NCBI RefSeq assembly: GCF_947077765.1
Contig: NZ_CAMTTF010000001.1
Span: 656,818-720,817 of the forward strand
Source: Salinibacter grassmerensis
Lineage (GTDB): Bacteria; Bacteroidota; Rhodothermia; Rhodothermales; Salinibacteraceae
Reading direction: 5' to 3'
Length of the DNA: 64,000 nucleotides
This document shows positions 26,249-35,129 of the stretch, in pieces (positions within the stretch are counted from its first letter, which is position 1; every line of letters begins with the position of its first letter). The notes under the pieces were generated by a model. That model saw nothing but the letters and a program-made list of their open reading frames with translations, did not search any database and was not told the DNA's origin. Position numbers and translations under genes: made by a program.

Positions 26249-28495
26249 ATGGCTACACCCGAGATGCAAGATACGAACGACTCGGACCTTGACACCCAGA
26301 CGAATGCGTCGTCGGACGGCCCCCCGTCCGCATCTCCCGACGCGGAGGAGGCTGTGAAGACGGCCGCCGAAGAGATTCCGGCCGAGAACCTCATGCACGG
26401 CGACGGCCACGCGGCCATTCCCCAGATCCCGTCCATCACCTCGGACGGGTCGATCGAGGTCGACGAGCTGTCCCCCGCGGACTTCGAGCCCGATGACTTG
26501 CGGCAGCGGCTCCGCACGATGATGCTCTCGCGGCGGCTCGACGAGAAAATGATGACGCTGCTCAAGCAGGGCAAGGGGCACTTTCACATCGGGTGTGCCG
26601 GGCACGAGGCCATGCAGTCGGCCATCAGCCGCTACTCACGACCCGGAGAGGGCCCCGGCTACGACTGGTTCTGCTTCTACTACCGAGACCTGTGCATGGC
26701 GCTCTCCCTCGGGATGACGACGAAGGAGGCCCTGCTCGCCCACCTCGCGAAGGCCGACGATCCGAACTCAGGGGGGCGCCAGATGCCGGAGCACTTCGGC
26801 CTAAAGCACCTCAACGTGATGACGACGGCTTCCTCGGTCGGGGCACAGTTCAATCCTGGGGTCGGATTCGGGTTTGGCATCCAGCAGCGCGGGGAGGACA
26901 ACTACGTGTACATCTCGTGCGGCGACGGCGCCACCTCACAGGGCGACTTCCACGAGGCCCTCAACTGGGCGGCCCGGGAGCAGGCGCCCGCCCTGTTCCT
27001 GGTACAGGACAACAAGTACGCCATCAGCGTCCCCATCGAGGAGCAGACCGCGGGCGGCACCCCGTACAAGCTGGCTGCGGGCTACGAGGGACTCAGCCGG
27101 ATGCGGGTGGACGGAACGGACTTCTTTGCCAGTGCCTCTGCCGCACAGGCCGCCATCCAGCACATCCGTGACGGCAAGGGGCCGGTCTGCCTCGTGGCCG
27201 ACGTGGTGCGCCTGCTGCCTCACTCCTCCTCCGACGACCACACCAAGTACCGCACGCCCGACGAGTTGGAGGCCGACCGCAAAATTGACCCTATTGACCG
27301 CCTGGAGGCGGCCCTCATCGACGAGGGCATCCTGACAGCGGAGGACGCGGAGGCCCTGCAAGACGAGGTCCACGAGGAGGTCGACGAGGCGACCGAGTGG
27401 GCGAAACAGCAGGACGACCCGTCCCCCGAGACCGCCAACGATCACGTCTTCTTCGAGGGCGACCTCGACCTCGATTACAATTCCGAAGACGACCTCGACG
27501 AAGACGCCGAGCCGATGGTGATGGTCGACGCCATCAACCGCACGCTCAAAGAAGAGATGGCGCGTGACGAGTCGGTCATCGTCTACGGCGAGGACGTGGC
27601 GGGCGACAAGGGCGGCGTCTTTACCGCAACCAAAAACCTCACCGACGAATTTGGCGGGGATCGCTGCTTCAACTCGCCGCTGGCCGAGGGGTCCATTATC
27701 GGCACCGCGGTGGGGTACGCCGCGAGCGGCTTCACGCCGGTCGTCGAAATCCAGTTTGCCGACTACATCTGGCCGGCGATGCAGCAGCTGCGCAACCAGG
27801 TGGCGCCCTTCCGCTACCGCTCGGACGGGGAGTGGGGCTGCCCCATGGTCGTTCGCGTGCCTTGTGGGGGTTACATCCACGGTGGCCTTTGCCACTCGCA
27901 GAACGTCGAGTCCATCTTCGGCCACACGCCCGGCCTGAAGGTGGCCCTCCCCTCCACGGCCGCCGACGCGAAGGGACTTCTCGCCACCGCCATCCGCTCG
28001 GAGGACCCGGTGCTCTTCCTGGAGCACAAGGCGCTCTACCGGGCCGCGTCGGCCCGCACCCCCACGCCGCCGGAGGATTACACCCTTCCCTTCGGCGAGG
28101 CGCGCATTGCCCGCGAGGGGTCGGACATGACGATCGTCACCTACGGCATGATGACCCCGAAGTCGCTCAACGCGGCGCAGGAGCTGGAGCAGGAGGGCGT
28201 GGACGTGGAAGTCGTGGACCTGCGCACCATCGTGCCGCTCGACTCGGAAACGGTCCTGGAGTCGGTCCGGAAGACAAACCGTGCGCTCGTCGTCTACGAG
28301 GATCACGAGTTCATCGGCTTTGGGGCCGAGCTCTGCGCCCAGATTGCCGACGACGCGTTCACGCACCTCGACGCCCCTGTTCGCCGCGTCGCGGGCGAGT
28401 TTACGCCCATTCCGTTCGCCCACTCCCTCGAGCGGAGCGTGCTCCCGAGCGACGAGGGCATTCTGGAAGCGGCCCGCGACCTCGCTGCCTTTTAG
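26249..28495 (+). CDS. Fused alpha/beta E1 of a branched-chain 2-oxoacid (or related) dehydrogenase
   Basis: The thiamine-diphosphate-dependent E1 component that decarboxylates a 2-oxoacid and passes the acyl group to the lipoyl E2. The 748 residues join alpha and beta subunits in one chain. An acidic N-terminal extension of about 75 residues is followed by the alpha part, with the ThDP motif GDGATSQGDFHEALNWA near residue 225. An acidic linker near 385-415 leads to the beta part, from about 421 (VDAINRTLKEEMARDE), with ALYRAA and YGMMTPKSLNAAQELE. The alpha sequence resembles 2-oxoisovalerate E1 more than pyruvate E1. Such fused E1 proteins are known in Bacteroidota. No E2 or E3 gene lies within the window, so the substrate is inferred. 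Confidence 0.9.
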   Translation: MATPEMQDTNDSDLDTQTNASSDGPPSASPDAEEAVKTAAEEIPAENLMHGDGHAAIPQIPSITSDGSIEVDELSPADFEPDDLRQRLRTMMLSRRLDEKMMTLLKQGKGHFHIGCAGHEAMQSAISRYSRPGEGPGYDWFCFYYRDLCMALSLGMTTKEALLAHLAKADDPNSGGRQMPEHFGLKHLNVMTTASSVGAQFNPGVGFGFGIQQRGEDNYVYISCGDGATSQGDFHEALNWAAREQAPALFLVQDNKYAISVPIEEQTAGGTPYKLAAGYEGLSRMRVDGTDFFASASAAQAAIQHIRDGKGPVCLVADVVRLLPHSSSDDHTKYRTPDELEADRKIDPIDRLEAALIDEGILTAEDAEALQDEVHEEVDEATEWAKQQDDPSPETANDHVFFEGDLDLDYNSEDDLDEDAEPMVMVDAINRTLKEEMARDESVIVYGEDVAGDKGGVFTATKNLTDEFGGDRCFNSPLAEGSIIGTAVGYAASGFTPVVEIQFADYIWPAMQQLRNQVAPFRYRSDGEWGCPMVVRVPCGGYIHGGLCHSQNVESIFGHTPGLKVALPSTAADAKGLLATAIRSEDPVLFLEHKALYRAASARTPTPPEDYTLPFGEARIAREGSDMTIVTYGMMTPKSLNAAQELEQEGVDVEVVDLRTIVPLDSETVLESVRKTNRALVVYEDHEFIGFGAELCAQIADDAFTHLDAPVRRVAGEFTPIPFAHSLERSVLPSDEGILEAARDLAAF

Positions 28496-28543
28496 GAGTG
28501 CCCTGGGCCCACGCTCCCCTCCGACCCACGGGCATCGAGGGTG

Positions 28544-29164
28544 CTACGGACTCTCGGCGTCGGAGGAAGACGAGCCTGCAGCGGACTCGGAGGCTTGCGC
28601 CGTGGTGTCTCGCTGTGTGGAGTCCGCGGCTGGAGAGGACGTGGACGGCACTTCCTGAGTGCGCGTGACGCCAACGCCGCGCTTGTACACCATGGCCCCT
28701 CCGTTCTCTCCGGTCTCGTGCATCGGCACCAGGGTCCCCAGTCCAAGAAGGAACAGGACGACGTGGGCGGAGCGCCGAGCTCGGACCCAGGGGATGAAGA
28801 GCCCGGCGGTCCGAAGGAGGGCGTATCCGCTCGTCGACACCATTGTGTACCACGCCCAGAATGAGTGCGTCGACAGGGTCTGGGCGGCGCCGGGCGTCAC
28901 GATCGGAACCGTGTCGATTGCCCAGGTGCCGCTGTAGTAGCTCGCGATCGCGCTCAGCCCCGTCGCTGCGTAGAGCCCCGTTGCTACCTCCTGGCCCGTC
29001 TCCCATCGCTCCCCAAGCCACAGGGCGAGTGCGTCGGCGGCAATGGAAACAAAAATAAGGGCAATGGGGAAGTGCACAATGAGAGGATGTGCGTTCGGCA
29101 CCCACTCAGGCAGCAGAAAATCGGGGATCACGGTGAGGTGAACAGGTTCCAGAAGTGACAACAA
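28544..29164 (-). CDS. DUF2231-like membrane protein
   Basis: A 206-residue integral membrane protein. The N-terminal motif NAHPLIVHFPIALIFVSIAADAL near residue 24 is the DUF2231 signature, with His residues at the membrane face. Further segments lie at about 62-82, 95-117 and 128-146. The C-terminal GGAMVYKRGVGV near residue 155 is also typical. After residue 168 comes a Ser/Thr/Ala/Glu tail that looks unstructured. Members of this family are often found with cytochrome or copper proteins, but no such gene is adjacent, so the role is unknown. It is convergent with the E1 gene, with 48 bases between. Confidence 0.8.
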   Translation of the reverse strand: MLSLLEPVHLTVIPDFLLPEWVPNAHPLIVHFPIALIFVSIAADALALWLGERWETGQEVATGLYAATGLSAIASYYSGTWAIDTVPIVTPGAAQTLSTHSFWAWYTMVSTSGYALLRTAGLFIPWVRARRSAHVVLFLLGLGTLVPMHETGENGGAMVYKRGVGVTRTQEVPSTSSPAADSTQRDTTAQASESAAGSSSSDAESP

Positions 29165-29399
29165 CGCTTTTCAGAACCCGCCGTCGCGAAAGCATGGTTC
29201 CGGCAGATCGTAATCAAATCGATATTGTTCGGCCGCATCTCAACGAACCCGGAATCCTTGACCGTTCTGAGTCCCTCCGGTGATATCGCTTCACACGGAG
29301 GCTCGAGAGAAGAGAAGGCGCCCATGACGCAGTGGTCTCTCGGGTCGAGGGAGCGAAAGACATGGGTCGGGCGACGTTATGAGGCAGTACGCGTGGCAT

Positions 29400-30971
29400 C
29401 TACGATTTGAGAGGGGACGACCGGGCGCCGTTCGTCCGGGGCTGGATGCCGGGGTTCGTTTTCAAGAGCAGATGTCGCAGCCGGGCCGGCGGCTCGCGTG
29501 CCGCCACCGACCGCAGCCGCTGGAGGTGCGCGTTGAGCACGGCACGCGTGTGCGGCACCGGCCCGTCCAGGCCGAGGATGTTCGGGTGCTCGGTGTCGCG
29601 CATCGTTTCGTCGTCCCGTACGAGCCGCTCGCTGAGTTTTTCGCCGGGGCGCCGCCCCACGTACGTGATCATCGTCTCGGGGGCGACGTGCGGGTACCGG
29701 CGTCGGATGAGGCGCTCGGCCAGCCACTGAATCCGAATGGGGTCGCCCATGCGAAAACTGTAGGTCGGGAAGGCGTCGAGGAGGAGGGTGTGTAGGACGA
29801 GCCCGCAGGCCTCCTCCGGGCTCATGAAGTAGCGCTCCATGTCCGGGTGCGTGACGGGGAGCGGCTCGCCCGCGGCAAGCTTCTCTTCGAACCGGGGCAC
29901 GACGCCCCCGTCCGTTCCGAAGACGTTTCCGAAGCGTACCGTCGTACACTGCGTCGAATCCGGTCCTGTGCGCACGTACCACTCGGCCAGTTGGTTGGTC
30001 GTCCCGAGGACGCTGGATGGGTGGACGGCCTTGTCGGTTGACACAAACACAAACCGGTCCACCGCGTGCTGCTCGCAGAGCTGCAGGAGCTGGACGGAGG
30101 CCTGCGTGTTGTTGCGGAATGCCTCGGTGGGATGACGCTCCATGAGGGGGACGTGCTTGTAGGCCGCCGTATGGATCACCACGTCGGGCTGGTGGCGGGC
30201 AAGAAGACTGTCTACCAAGGGGGCGTCGCGCACGTCGGCGACGCACACCTCCAGGTCGCCGCGGTAGCCGTCGGCCCGCAGGGTCTGCTCAAGCCGGTAG
30301 AGATTGCGCTCGCTCATGTCCACGAGCACGATTCGGAGCGGCTCCAGGGCCAGCAGCTGCTGGCTCAGCTCCGATCCGATGGCGCCGCCCGCCCCCGTGA
30401 CGAGCACCGTGCGGTCGGACAGCACGGTGTGCAGGGCAGCCCGGTCCACGGCCACCGGTTCGCGGGGCACGAGGTCGTTCAGGCACACGCTCGGGGGCGA
30501 CACGTCGGGATCCGGACCAACGGATGGAGCGGACTGCATGGCGAGAAGGCCCCGTACCCCCACCCGGACGCCCGGAATGCCGATGAGGGCGACGACGCCC
30601 AGCACTGTGAGGACGCGTCGGGGCGGCATGGCGGCCGGGTCGACCGCGTAGGTCAGTGCAACCGTACCGCTCCACGCGCCGACGAGCCACGCCCCCAGGC
30701 GCAACAGGTCCGACACGTTCATCCGTCGGGGCGAGCGGCAGTAGGTGCCGCTCGCGGCCAGCGCAGTTCCGTATGCGCCCAGAATGAGAAGGGAGGCCAT
30801 GTCCCATTCGGCTGCGTGTGAGAACACCGCGCCTCCAAAGTGAACGGTATAGCCGAGAAGTAGGCCCCCGCACAGGAGCAGCGCATCCGGAAGGGCCAGC
30901 AGGAGCGGCCCCCAACCGCGGAGCCACGTTCCGCCTGTGGTGTGCTCTATGTCCGGGTCGAAAGAGAACAT
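29400..30971 (-). CDS. FlaA1/CapD-type nucleotide-sugar 4,6-dehydratase-like protein, atypical active site
   Basis: A 523-residue membrane protein. Four hydrophobic segments lie at about 18-40, 60-76, 92-108 and 120-140, followed by a Rossmann dehydratase domain with VLVTGAGGAIGSELSQQLL from about residue 188. AAYKHVPLMERHP and STDKAVHP are the expected PglF/WbpM motifs, so the Thr-Asp-Lys trio is kept. The next motif, normally YGATK or MGATK, reads LGTTNQ, so both the Tyr/Met position and the NAD-binding Lys are replaced. The CoA_binding_3-type domain that normally lies between the membrane part and the dehydratase is missing. It may be inactive, may use another route, or may only bind substrate. 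It is last in the five-gene operon. The TTG at 31031 inside the repeat is an alternative start. Confidence 0.85.
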   Translation of the reverse strand: MFSFDPDIEHTTGGTWLRGWGPLLLALPDALLLCGGLLLGYTVHFGGAVFSHAAEWDMASLLILGAYGTALAASGTYCRSPRRMNVSDLLRLGAWLVGAWSGTVALTYAVDPAAMPPRRVLTVLGVVALIGIPGVRVGVRGLLAMQSAPSVGPDPDVSPPSVCLNDLVPREPVAVDRAALHTVLSDRTVLVTGAGGAIGSELSQQLLALEPLRIVLVDMSERNLYRLEQTLRADGYRGDLEVCVADVRDAPLVDSLLARHQPDVVIHTAAYKHVPLMERHPTEAFRNNTQASVQLLQLCEQHAVDRFVFVSTDKAVHPSSVLGTTNQLAEWYVRTGPDSTQCTTVRFGNVFGTDGGVVPRFEEKLAAGEPLPVTHPDMERYFMSPEEACGLVLHTLLLDAFPTYSFRMGDPIRIQWLAERLIRRRYPHVAPETMITYVGRRPGEKLSERLVRDDETMRDTEHPNILGLDGPVPHTRAVLNAHLQRLRSVAAREPPARLRHLLLKTNPGIQPRTNGARSSPLKS

Positions 30972-30989
30972 CAAACGCGCAAGCACCGG

Positions 30990-31041
30990 TAGTTCTGGAA
31001 TCCAATCTGGTCGTTTAGTTCTGGAATCCAATCTGGTCGTT
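30990..31041. repeat. Two tandem copies of a 26-base repeat at the 5' end of the CapD-type gene
   Basis: Positions 30990-31015 and 31016-31041 are identical 26-base units, starting TAGTTCTGGAATCC and ending TCTGGTCGTT. They fill most of the 79-base gap between the GT4 stop (31051) and the ATG at 30971. Because 26 is not a multiple of three, copy number changes the frame of any upstream start such as the TTG at 31031. Confidence 0.9.
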
Positions 31042-31050
31042 GGGGTGAGG

Positions 31051-32268
31051 CTACTCCCGGCTTGGTGGTCCCTCGGCGACGTCCTCTACCAGGGCGGTGT
31101 ACCGATCGAGCATTACGTCCCGATCGAAGTGCCGCCGGGCCGCGTCGCGGGCATTGTGTACGGCCCGGGTGCGAGCATCGGCGGGAGACGTCAGGACGGT
31201 TCGAACGCGGTTGGCGAGGGCTTCGGGGGACTCGGGCGGGACGAACCACCCGCACCCGTGCCGCTCCACAAACCGTCGTGTCCACCCGGGGTTCGTCACC
31301 ACGACAGGCGTCCCGACGGCGAGGCTGTCGAAAAATTTACTGGGCGCGTTGGCGGCCAATACGGGGCGATCGAGGAAGGGGACGAGCGAGAGGTCGGCGC
31401 GCTCGAACAGTGCGAGGGTGTCGGGATAGGGAAGGGGCGGAAGGCGGCGGATGGCGTCGTGCCGACGGGCGGCCTGTTCCACCAGCGGGGCGTGGTGGCC
31501 CCGCCCGGTCAGGGCCACGAGCACGTCCGAGCGGGCGTCGACGAGGCGGCGGGCCGCGTCGAGCAGTGTCGGAATGGCATTGGCGCGGCCAAATGTGCCG
31601 GCGTAAAGCACCAAGAAGCGTCGTTCTGGGGAGAGGTGCTCCGTCAGGCTTCGGCGTGCCTCCTCGCCGACCGTCTCGAGAACCGTCGGGTCGGCCCCGT
31701 ACGCCAATGTCGTCGCCGGCGCGTTGGGTGCCCGGACGCGAACGTGTCGCTCCATGTCCGGGGACACCGTCACGACGTGCGCCGCGCTCTGGTACAGTCT
31801 CGATTCCCCCCACCGCAGCAGCCCGTGCAGGCCGACGTCCGGCACCGCGCCCATCTGAATGGGAAAGGCGGGCCAGAGGTCGCGCACCTCAAAAATCCAC
31901 GGGACGCCGCGTGTCCGGGCCACGAGGCCCGCGGCGGCGGCCGCGGTGAGGGGCGTCGAGGACCCGAGAATTACGTCCGGTCGGGACATCTGTAGGCCAT
32001 TCCGGACGGCCCGGGCGGCATAGTGCAGGAACGCGCCCAGTCGTCTCGGGGCCGACATTGTGTTGGCGTAGGGCACGTCGAACCGCACAAGGTCAACGCC
32101 CGAGGGCGCCCACGGAAACCGGTGGGCCGTCCGCGTGTCCTCCCAGGCCCGTGTCGTGATCACGGTTACCTCGTGGTCCCGCCCCAGCCGCTCCACCAGT
32201 GCGTAGGGCCGCCCCGCCGTTGGGCAGTCCGGCGTGTGGTAGTGCTGGAGGAAAACGGCGATGTGCAT
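31051..32268 (-). CDS. Glycosyltransferase family 4
   Basis: A 405-residue GT-B glycosyltransferase of the WbuB/FnlC-like kind. The N-terminus IAVFLQHYHTPDCPTAGRPYALVERL is the usual opening of this subgroup. SSTPLTAAAAAGLVARTRGVPWIFEVRDLWP near residue 103 matches its acceptor region. The donor domain has VLYAGTFGRANAIPTLLDAARR near residue 210 and KFFDSLAVGTPVVVTNPG near 312, with the usual C-terminal Glu. It is in the middle of the minus-strand operon: the acetyltransferase stop lies 10 bases upstream, and the CapD-type gene follows. It probably adds a second sugar to the lipid-linked sugar made by the phosphoglycosyltransferase. Confidence 0.88.
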   Translation of the reverse strand: MHIAVFLQHYHTPDCPTAGRPYALVERLGRDHEVTVITTRAWEDTRTAHRFPWAPSGVDLVRFDVPYANTMSAPRRLGAFLHYAARAVRNGLQMSRPDVILGSSTPLTAAAAAGLVARTRGVPWIFEVRDLWPAFPIQMGAVPDVGLHGLLRWGESRLYQSAAHVVTVSPDMERHVRVRAPNAPATTLAYGADPTVLETVGEEARRSLTEHLSPERRFLVLYAGTFGRANAIPTLLDAARRLVDARSDVLVALTGRGHHAPLVEQAARRHDAIRRLPPLPYPDTLALFERADLSLVPFLDRPVLAANAPSKFFDSLAVGTPVVVTNPGWTRRFVERHGCGWFVPPESPEALANRVRTVLTSPADARTRAVHNARDAARRHFDRDVMLDRYTALVEDVAEGPPSRE

Positions 32269-32278
32269 AGGAGCAAGC

Positions 32279-32917
32279 CTATTGGGGACGAGCGGGCCTC
32301 CCGACGGCGGTACAGTTGGGAGGGAGGTCGTTGGTGACGACCGCCCCGGCCCCCACTGTCGTGCCGGCGCCGATCGTCACATTGGGCAGCACAACCGCCC
32401 CCGCGCCCACAGTGACCTCCTGCTTTAAATGCGCCGATCCGGAAACCCGGGCCCCAGGGCGAAGCGAGACAAAGGCATCGAGCACGGCGTCGTGGCCCAC
32501 AGTGCAGTGCTGGTCAAGAACCGTGTAGGGGCCAATTTGAACGTCCACGGTCGGGGCGGCCCCCTGGCAGAGAATGGCGCCCGGCCCAAGGGTGACAGTG
32601 CGGTGCACCGAAACCGCCGGGTGGACGAGCGTCGCAGGCTGGAGATCGGCGGTGGCGAGGCGGTCGGCCACGGACCGGCGAGCCGCTCCGTTTCCGATGG
32701 TAGGGGAAACGGAGAAGTCGGTCTGGCGGACGAGCCAGTCGACGCTGCCCCGAACCGGGATGCCCATGACGGTGGTGTCGTGGAGCGCCGTGTTGTCGTC
32801 GACGAAGCCGCACAGGTTCCATGTTGGGGCCTGGTGGTTCAGGTCCTCCACGAGCGCGGCCACCTCGCGTCCGAATCCACCCGCGCCGACGAGGAGGAGG
32901 GGAACAGGATCAGACAT
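32279..32917 (-). CDS. NeuD/PglD-family sugar O- or N-acetyltransferase
   Basis: A 212-residue acyltransferase with two parts. The N-terminal Rossmann-like domain holds the sugar nucleotide (LLLVGAGGFGREVAALVED). The C-terminal left-handed beta-helix (from about residue 95) has repeated hexapeptides such as VTLGPGAILCQGA and VTIGAGTTVGAGAVV, and the catalytic His is likely in GHDAVLDAFVSL near residue 138. In PglD it acetylates the 4-amino group of a UDP-amino-sugar; in NeuD a sialic acid. With an aminotransferase and a dehydratase-like gene in the same operon, the PglD role is favoured. The ATG at 32917 overlaps the stop of the upstream sugar transferase by eight bases, which suggests translational coupling. 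Confidence 0.88.
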   Translation of the reverse strand: MSDPVPLLLVGAGGFGREVAALVEDLNHQAPTWNLCGFVDDNTALHDTTVMGIPVRGSVDWLVRQTDFSVSPTIGNGAARRSVADRLATADLQPATLVHPAVSVHRTVTLGPGAILCQGAAPTVDVQIGPYTVLDQHCTVGHDAVLDAFVSLRPGARVSGSAHLKQEVTVGAGAVVLPNVTIGAGTTVGAGAVVTNDLPPNCTAVGRPARPQ

Positions 32918-33530
32918 GCAACTGAGAGCCAGAAGGGAACGAAGGATTCTTCGCGTCAACCCCGTACACGCCCACCCCCCGAATCAAAATGAGAGGCGTG
33001 TGGAGCAGAATCCGCAGGTCGAGCAGGAGGCCGCGGTTCCGCGTGTACCACACGTCCAGATCGATGCGCTCGGGCCACGAGAGGGCGTTGCGGCCGTGGA
33101 TCTGGGCCCAGCCGGTGAGGCCGGGGCGCACCTGGAGCCGCCGCCGCTCGCGTGGGCCGTACTGCGCGACCTGATCGGGAACGGTGGGCCGGGGGCCGAC
33201 GAGACTCATCTCGCCGCGCAGAACGTTCCAGAGCTGCGGCACCTCATCGAGGGCCCAGCGCCGGAGGACACGTCCGATGCCGGTTGTGTGGGCCGCGGGC
33301 CGTGTGGGGTCGTCGGGCTCGTGCGTGAGCGTGCGGAATTTGAGCACCCGAAACGGGACGCCGCCGCGGCCGATCCGGGTCTGGGTGAACAGAATGGGTC
33401 GGCCGTCGTCCAGCCAGACGCCTACGGCAACGAGGCCGAGCAGCGGGGACAGCCCGATGAGAAGCAGGCCCGCCCCGATGGCGTCGAGGATCCGCGTGGT
33501 CACTGAGTATGCAGAGGACGGTGCAGGCAT
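32910..33530 (-). CDS. Short phosphoglycosyltransferase (PglC/WcaJ catalytic type)
   Basis: A 206-residue monotopic phosphoglycosyltransferase that moves a phospho-sugar from a UDP-sugar to undecaprenyl phosphate, starting a repeat unit or a glycan for proteins. The N-terminal hydrophobic re-entrant helix is at about residues 10-33 (RILDAIGAGLLLIGLSPLLG). The catalytic Asp-Glu pair is in ALDEVPQLWNVLRGEMSLVGPRP near residue 97. VRPGLTGWAQIHGRN near 140 is the conserved C-terminal motif. The chain lacks the large N-terminal membrane domain of WcaJ, so it is the PglC-length form. The start at 33530 is five bases from the aminotransferase stop. Confidence 0.93.
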   Translation of the reverse strand: MPAPSSAYSVTTRILDAIGAGLLLIGLSPLLGLVAVGVWLDDGRPILFTQTRIGRGGVPFRVLKFRTLTHEPDDPTRPAAHTTGIGRVLRRWALDEVPQLWNVLRGEMSLVGPRPTVPDQVAQYGPRERRRLQVRPGLTGWAQIHGRNALSWPERIDLDVWYTRNRGLLLDLRILLHTPLILIRGVGVYGVDAKNPSFPSGSQLHV

Positions 33531-33535
33531 GGGCG

Positions 33536-34699
33536 TCAGGGCTGGCGGGGGAGGGTCGGAAGAATCTTGGTCAGGGCCTCGGCCACGCGATCGACGTCCG
33601 CGCGGGTCATGTCTCCGAAGAAGGGCAGGGCCAGCGTCCGCGCTGAGACCGACTCGCACACCGGAAAGTCGCCCGGCGCGAAGCCGAATCGGTCTCGGTA
33701 GTGGGGCTGCAGGTGGATCGGCGGAAAGTACGGTGCACAGCCGATCCCGCGGGCCTGCAGGCGGTCCATCAGTTGGTCGCGGGCACCGGGGGCGAAGTCA
33801 TCGCGCAGGCGGACGACGTACACGAACCAGCTTCGCTCGGCGTCGTCCGTCGGTTCGGGGCGCGCCACACCGTCGGCCAGGGGCGCGAGGGCCTCCTCGT
33901 ACATCGCGGCGACGGCGGCGCGACGGTCGAGGAGCGTGTCCAGGCGGTCGAGCTGGGCGCAGCCGAGGGCCGCCGACATCTCGTCGAGCCGGTAGTTGTA
34001 GCCGAGTCGGTCGTGGCGCATCCGGCCCGACGATTGTTGAGACCGTCCTTGATTGCGGAGTGCGCGGCACCGGCGGGCCAGGTCGGCGTCGTCGGTCGTG
34101 ATGCAGCCCCCCTCGCCGGTCGTGACCTGCTTGTTCGGGTAGAACCCGAAGGACGCAGCGTCCCCCCACGCCCCGATGGGACGTCCCCGCACCGACGCCC
34201 CGATTGCCTCGCAGGCATCGTCGATGAGCCGAAGGTCGTGCGCGTCGGCGAGGGTGGCGAGGGCGGGCCAGTCGACGGGCACGCCAAACACGTCCACCGC
34301 GAGAATCGCTTCGGTCCGCGGCGTGAGGGCCCCCGCCACGCGGTCCACGTCGAGGGCGTAGGTAGACGGGGCCACGTCGACGAAGCGGGGCCGCAGGTCC
34401 TCGTACAGCAGCACGTTGCTCGACGCGACGAAGCTGAACGGCGTCGTGAGGACCTCGGCGCCCGGCGCCAGGTCGAGGGCCGACACGATGCAGTGAAGGG
34501 CGGCCGTCCCGCTGCTGACCGCGACGGCGTAGGCGGTGCCGCACCGGTCGGCCATTGCGGTCTCGAAGGCCTCAAGGGCGGGGCCGCGCGAGAGGCGGCC
34601 CGAGCGCAGCACCTCCAGCACCCGCTCCCGTTCGTGGCTCGTCACGTCCGGCCGCGCGAGCGGGAGTGTAGATGCAGAATGGGCTGTGTCTTTAGACAC
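33536..34699 (-). CDS. DegT/DnrJ/EryC1-family PLP aminotransferase for nucleotide sugars
   Basis: A 387-residue aminotransferase that turns a 4-keto (or 3-keto) nucleotide sugar into an amino sugar using glutamate. SGRLSRGPALEAFE is near residue 32, and AVAVSSGTAALHC near 58 binds the cofactor phosphate. LIDDACEAIGAS near 138 gives the Asp that pairs with the PLP ring. The Schiff-base Lys is in FGFYPNKQVTTGEGG near residue 190. LRNQGR and GYNYRLDEMSAALGCAQL are also typical. It is the first gene of the five-gene minus-strand operon and would act after a 4,6-dehydratase, as PglE does. The operon promoter is expected in the gap before the divergent cysD gene. Confidence 0.93.
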   Translation of the reverse strand: MSKDTAHSASTLPLARPDVTSHERERVLEVLRSGRLSRGPALEAFETAMADRCGTAYAVAVSSGTAALHCIVSALDLAPGAEVLTTPFSFVASSNVLLYEDLRPRFVDVAPSTYALDVDRVAGALTPRTEAILAVDVFGVPVDWPALATLADAHDLRLIDDACEAIGASVRGRPIGAWGDAASFGFYPNKQVTTGEGGCITTDDADLARRCRALRNQGRSQQSSGRMRHDRLGYNYRLDEMSAALGCAQLDRLDTLLDRRAAVAAMYEEALAPLADGVARPEPTDDAERSWFVYVVRLRDDFAPGARDQLMDRLQARGIGCAPYFPPIHLQPHYRDRFGFAPGDFPVCESVSARTLALPFFGDMTRADVDRVAEALTKILPTLPRQP

Positions 34700-35129
34700 G
34701 CCGGGTTGGGTGAATGGAAAATTAATTTTTGGGTATCTAAACGTAACATAAAAAAGTGTCCGGCAAAGTCGAAACTGGACGTTGGGAGCGTCGCCACGTG
34801 AAAAAACGACGGATCAAGGCCCGTTCGGCCCGCGTCGTGGGCAGTGTGAGGCATCAATGACTCAAGGTAGGCATTGCTTTTCCGGATCGTGTTCCCGACG
34901 TTCACGCGTGGTTTGTATCATTTCCAATGGCATCACGCCCGACGCGCCCTGTATATTTCGTACCTCATGGGACGCTCTCTGCACCGCGGAAAAACCCACC
35001 TGCGGCATAGGCCTTGATGCTCCTGGGGGGTAAGAGGGACGGACGTCCCCGAATGTGCCCCGGTACGCCCTTTTCTGTACGGCGCGTCCCCTCGCGCCTG
35101 ACTCTTTCAGAAGCCCTGCGCTACACATC
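34700..35129. other. Divergent intergenic region between the sugar operon and cysD
   Basis: About 430 bases without a credible gene. A short AT-rich island at about 34718-34762 lies just upstream of the aminotransferase start and is the best place for the minus-strand operon promoter. A small stem GGGAC/GTCCC with a four-base loop is at 35036-35049, upstream of cysD. A TATATTT sequence at 34952 could be part of a cysD promoter. I found no SAM riboswitch core. Confidence 0.4.
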
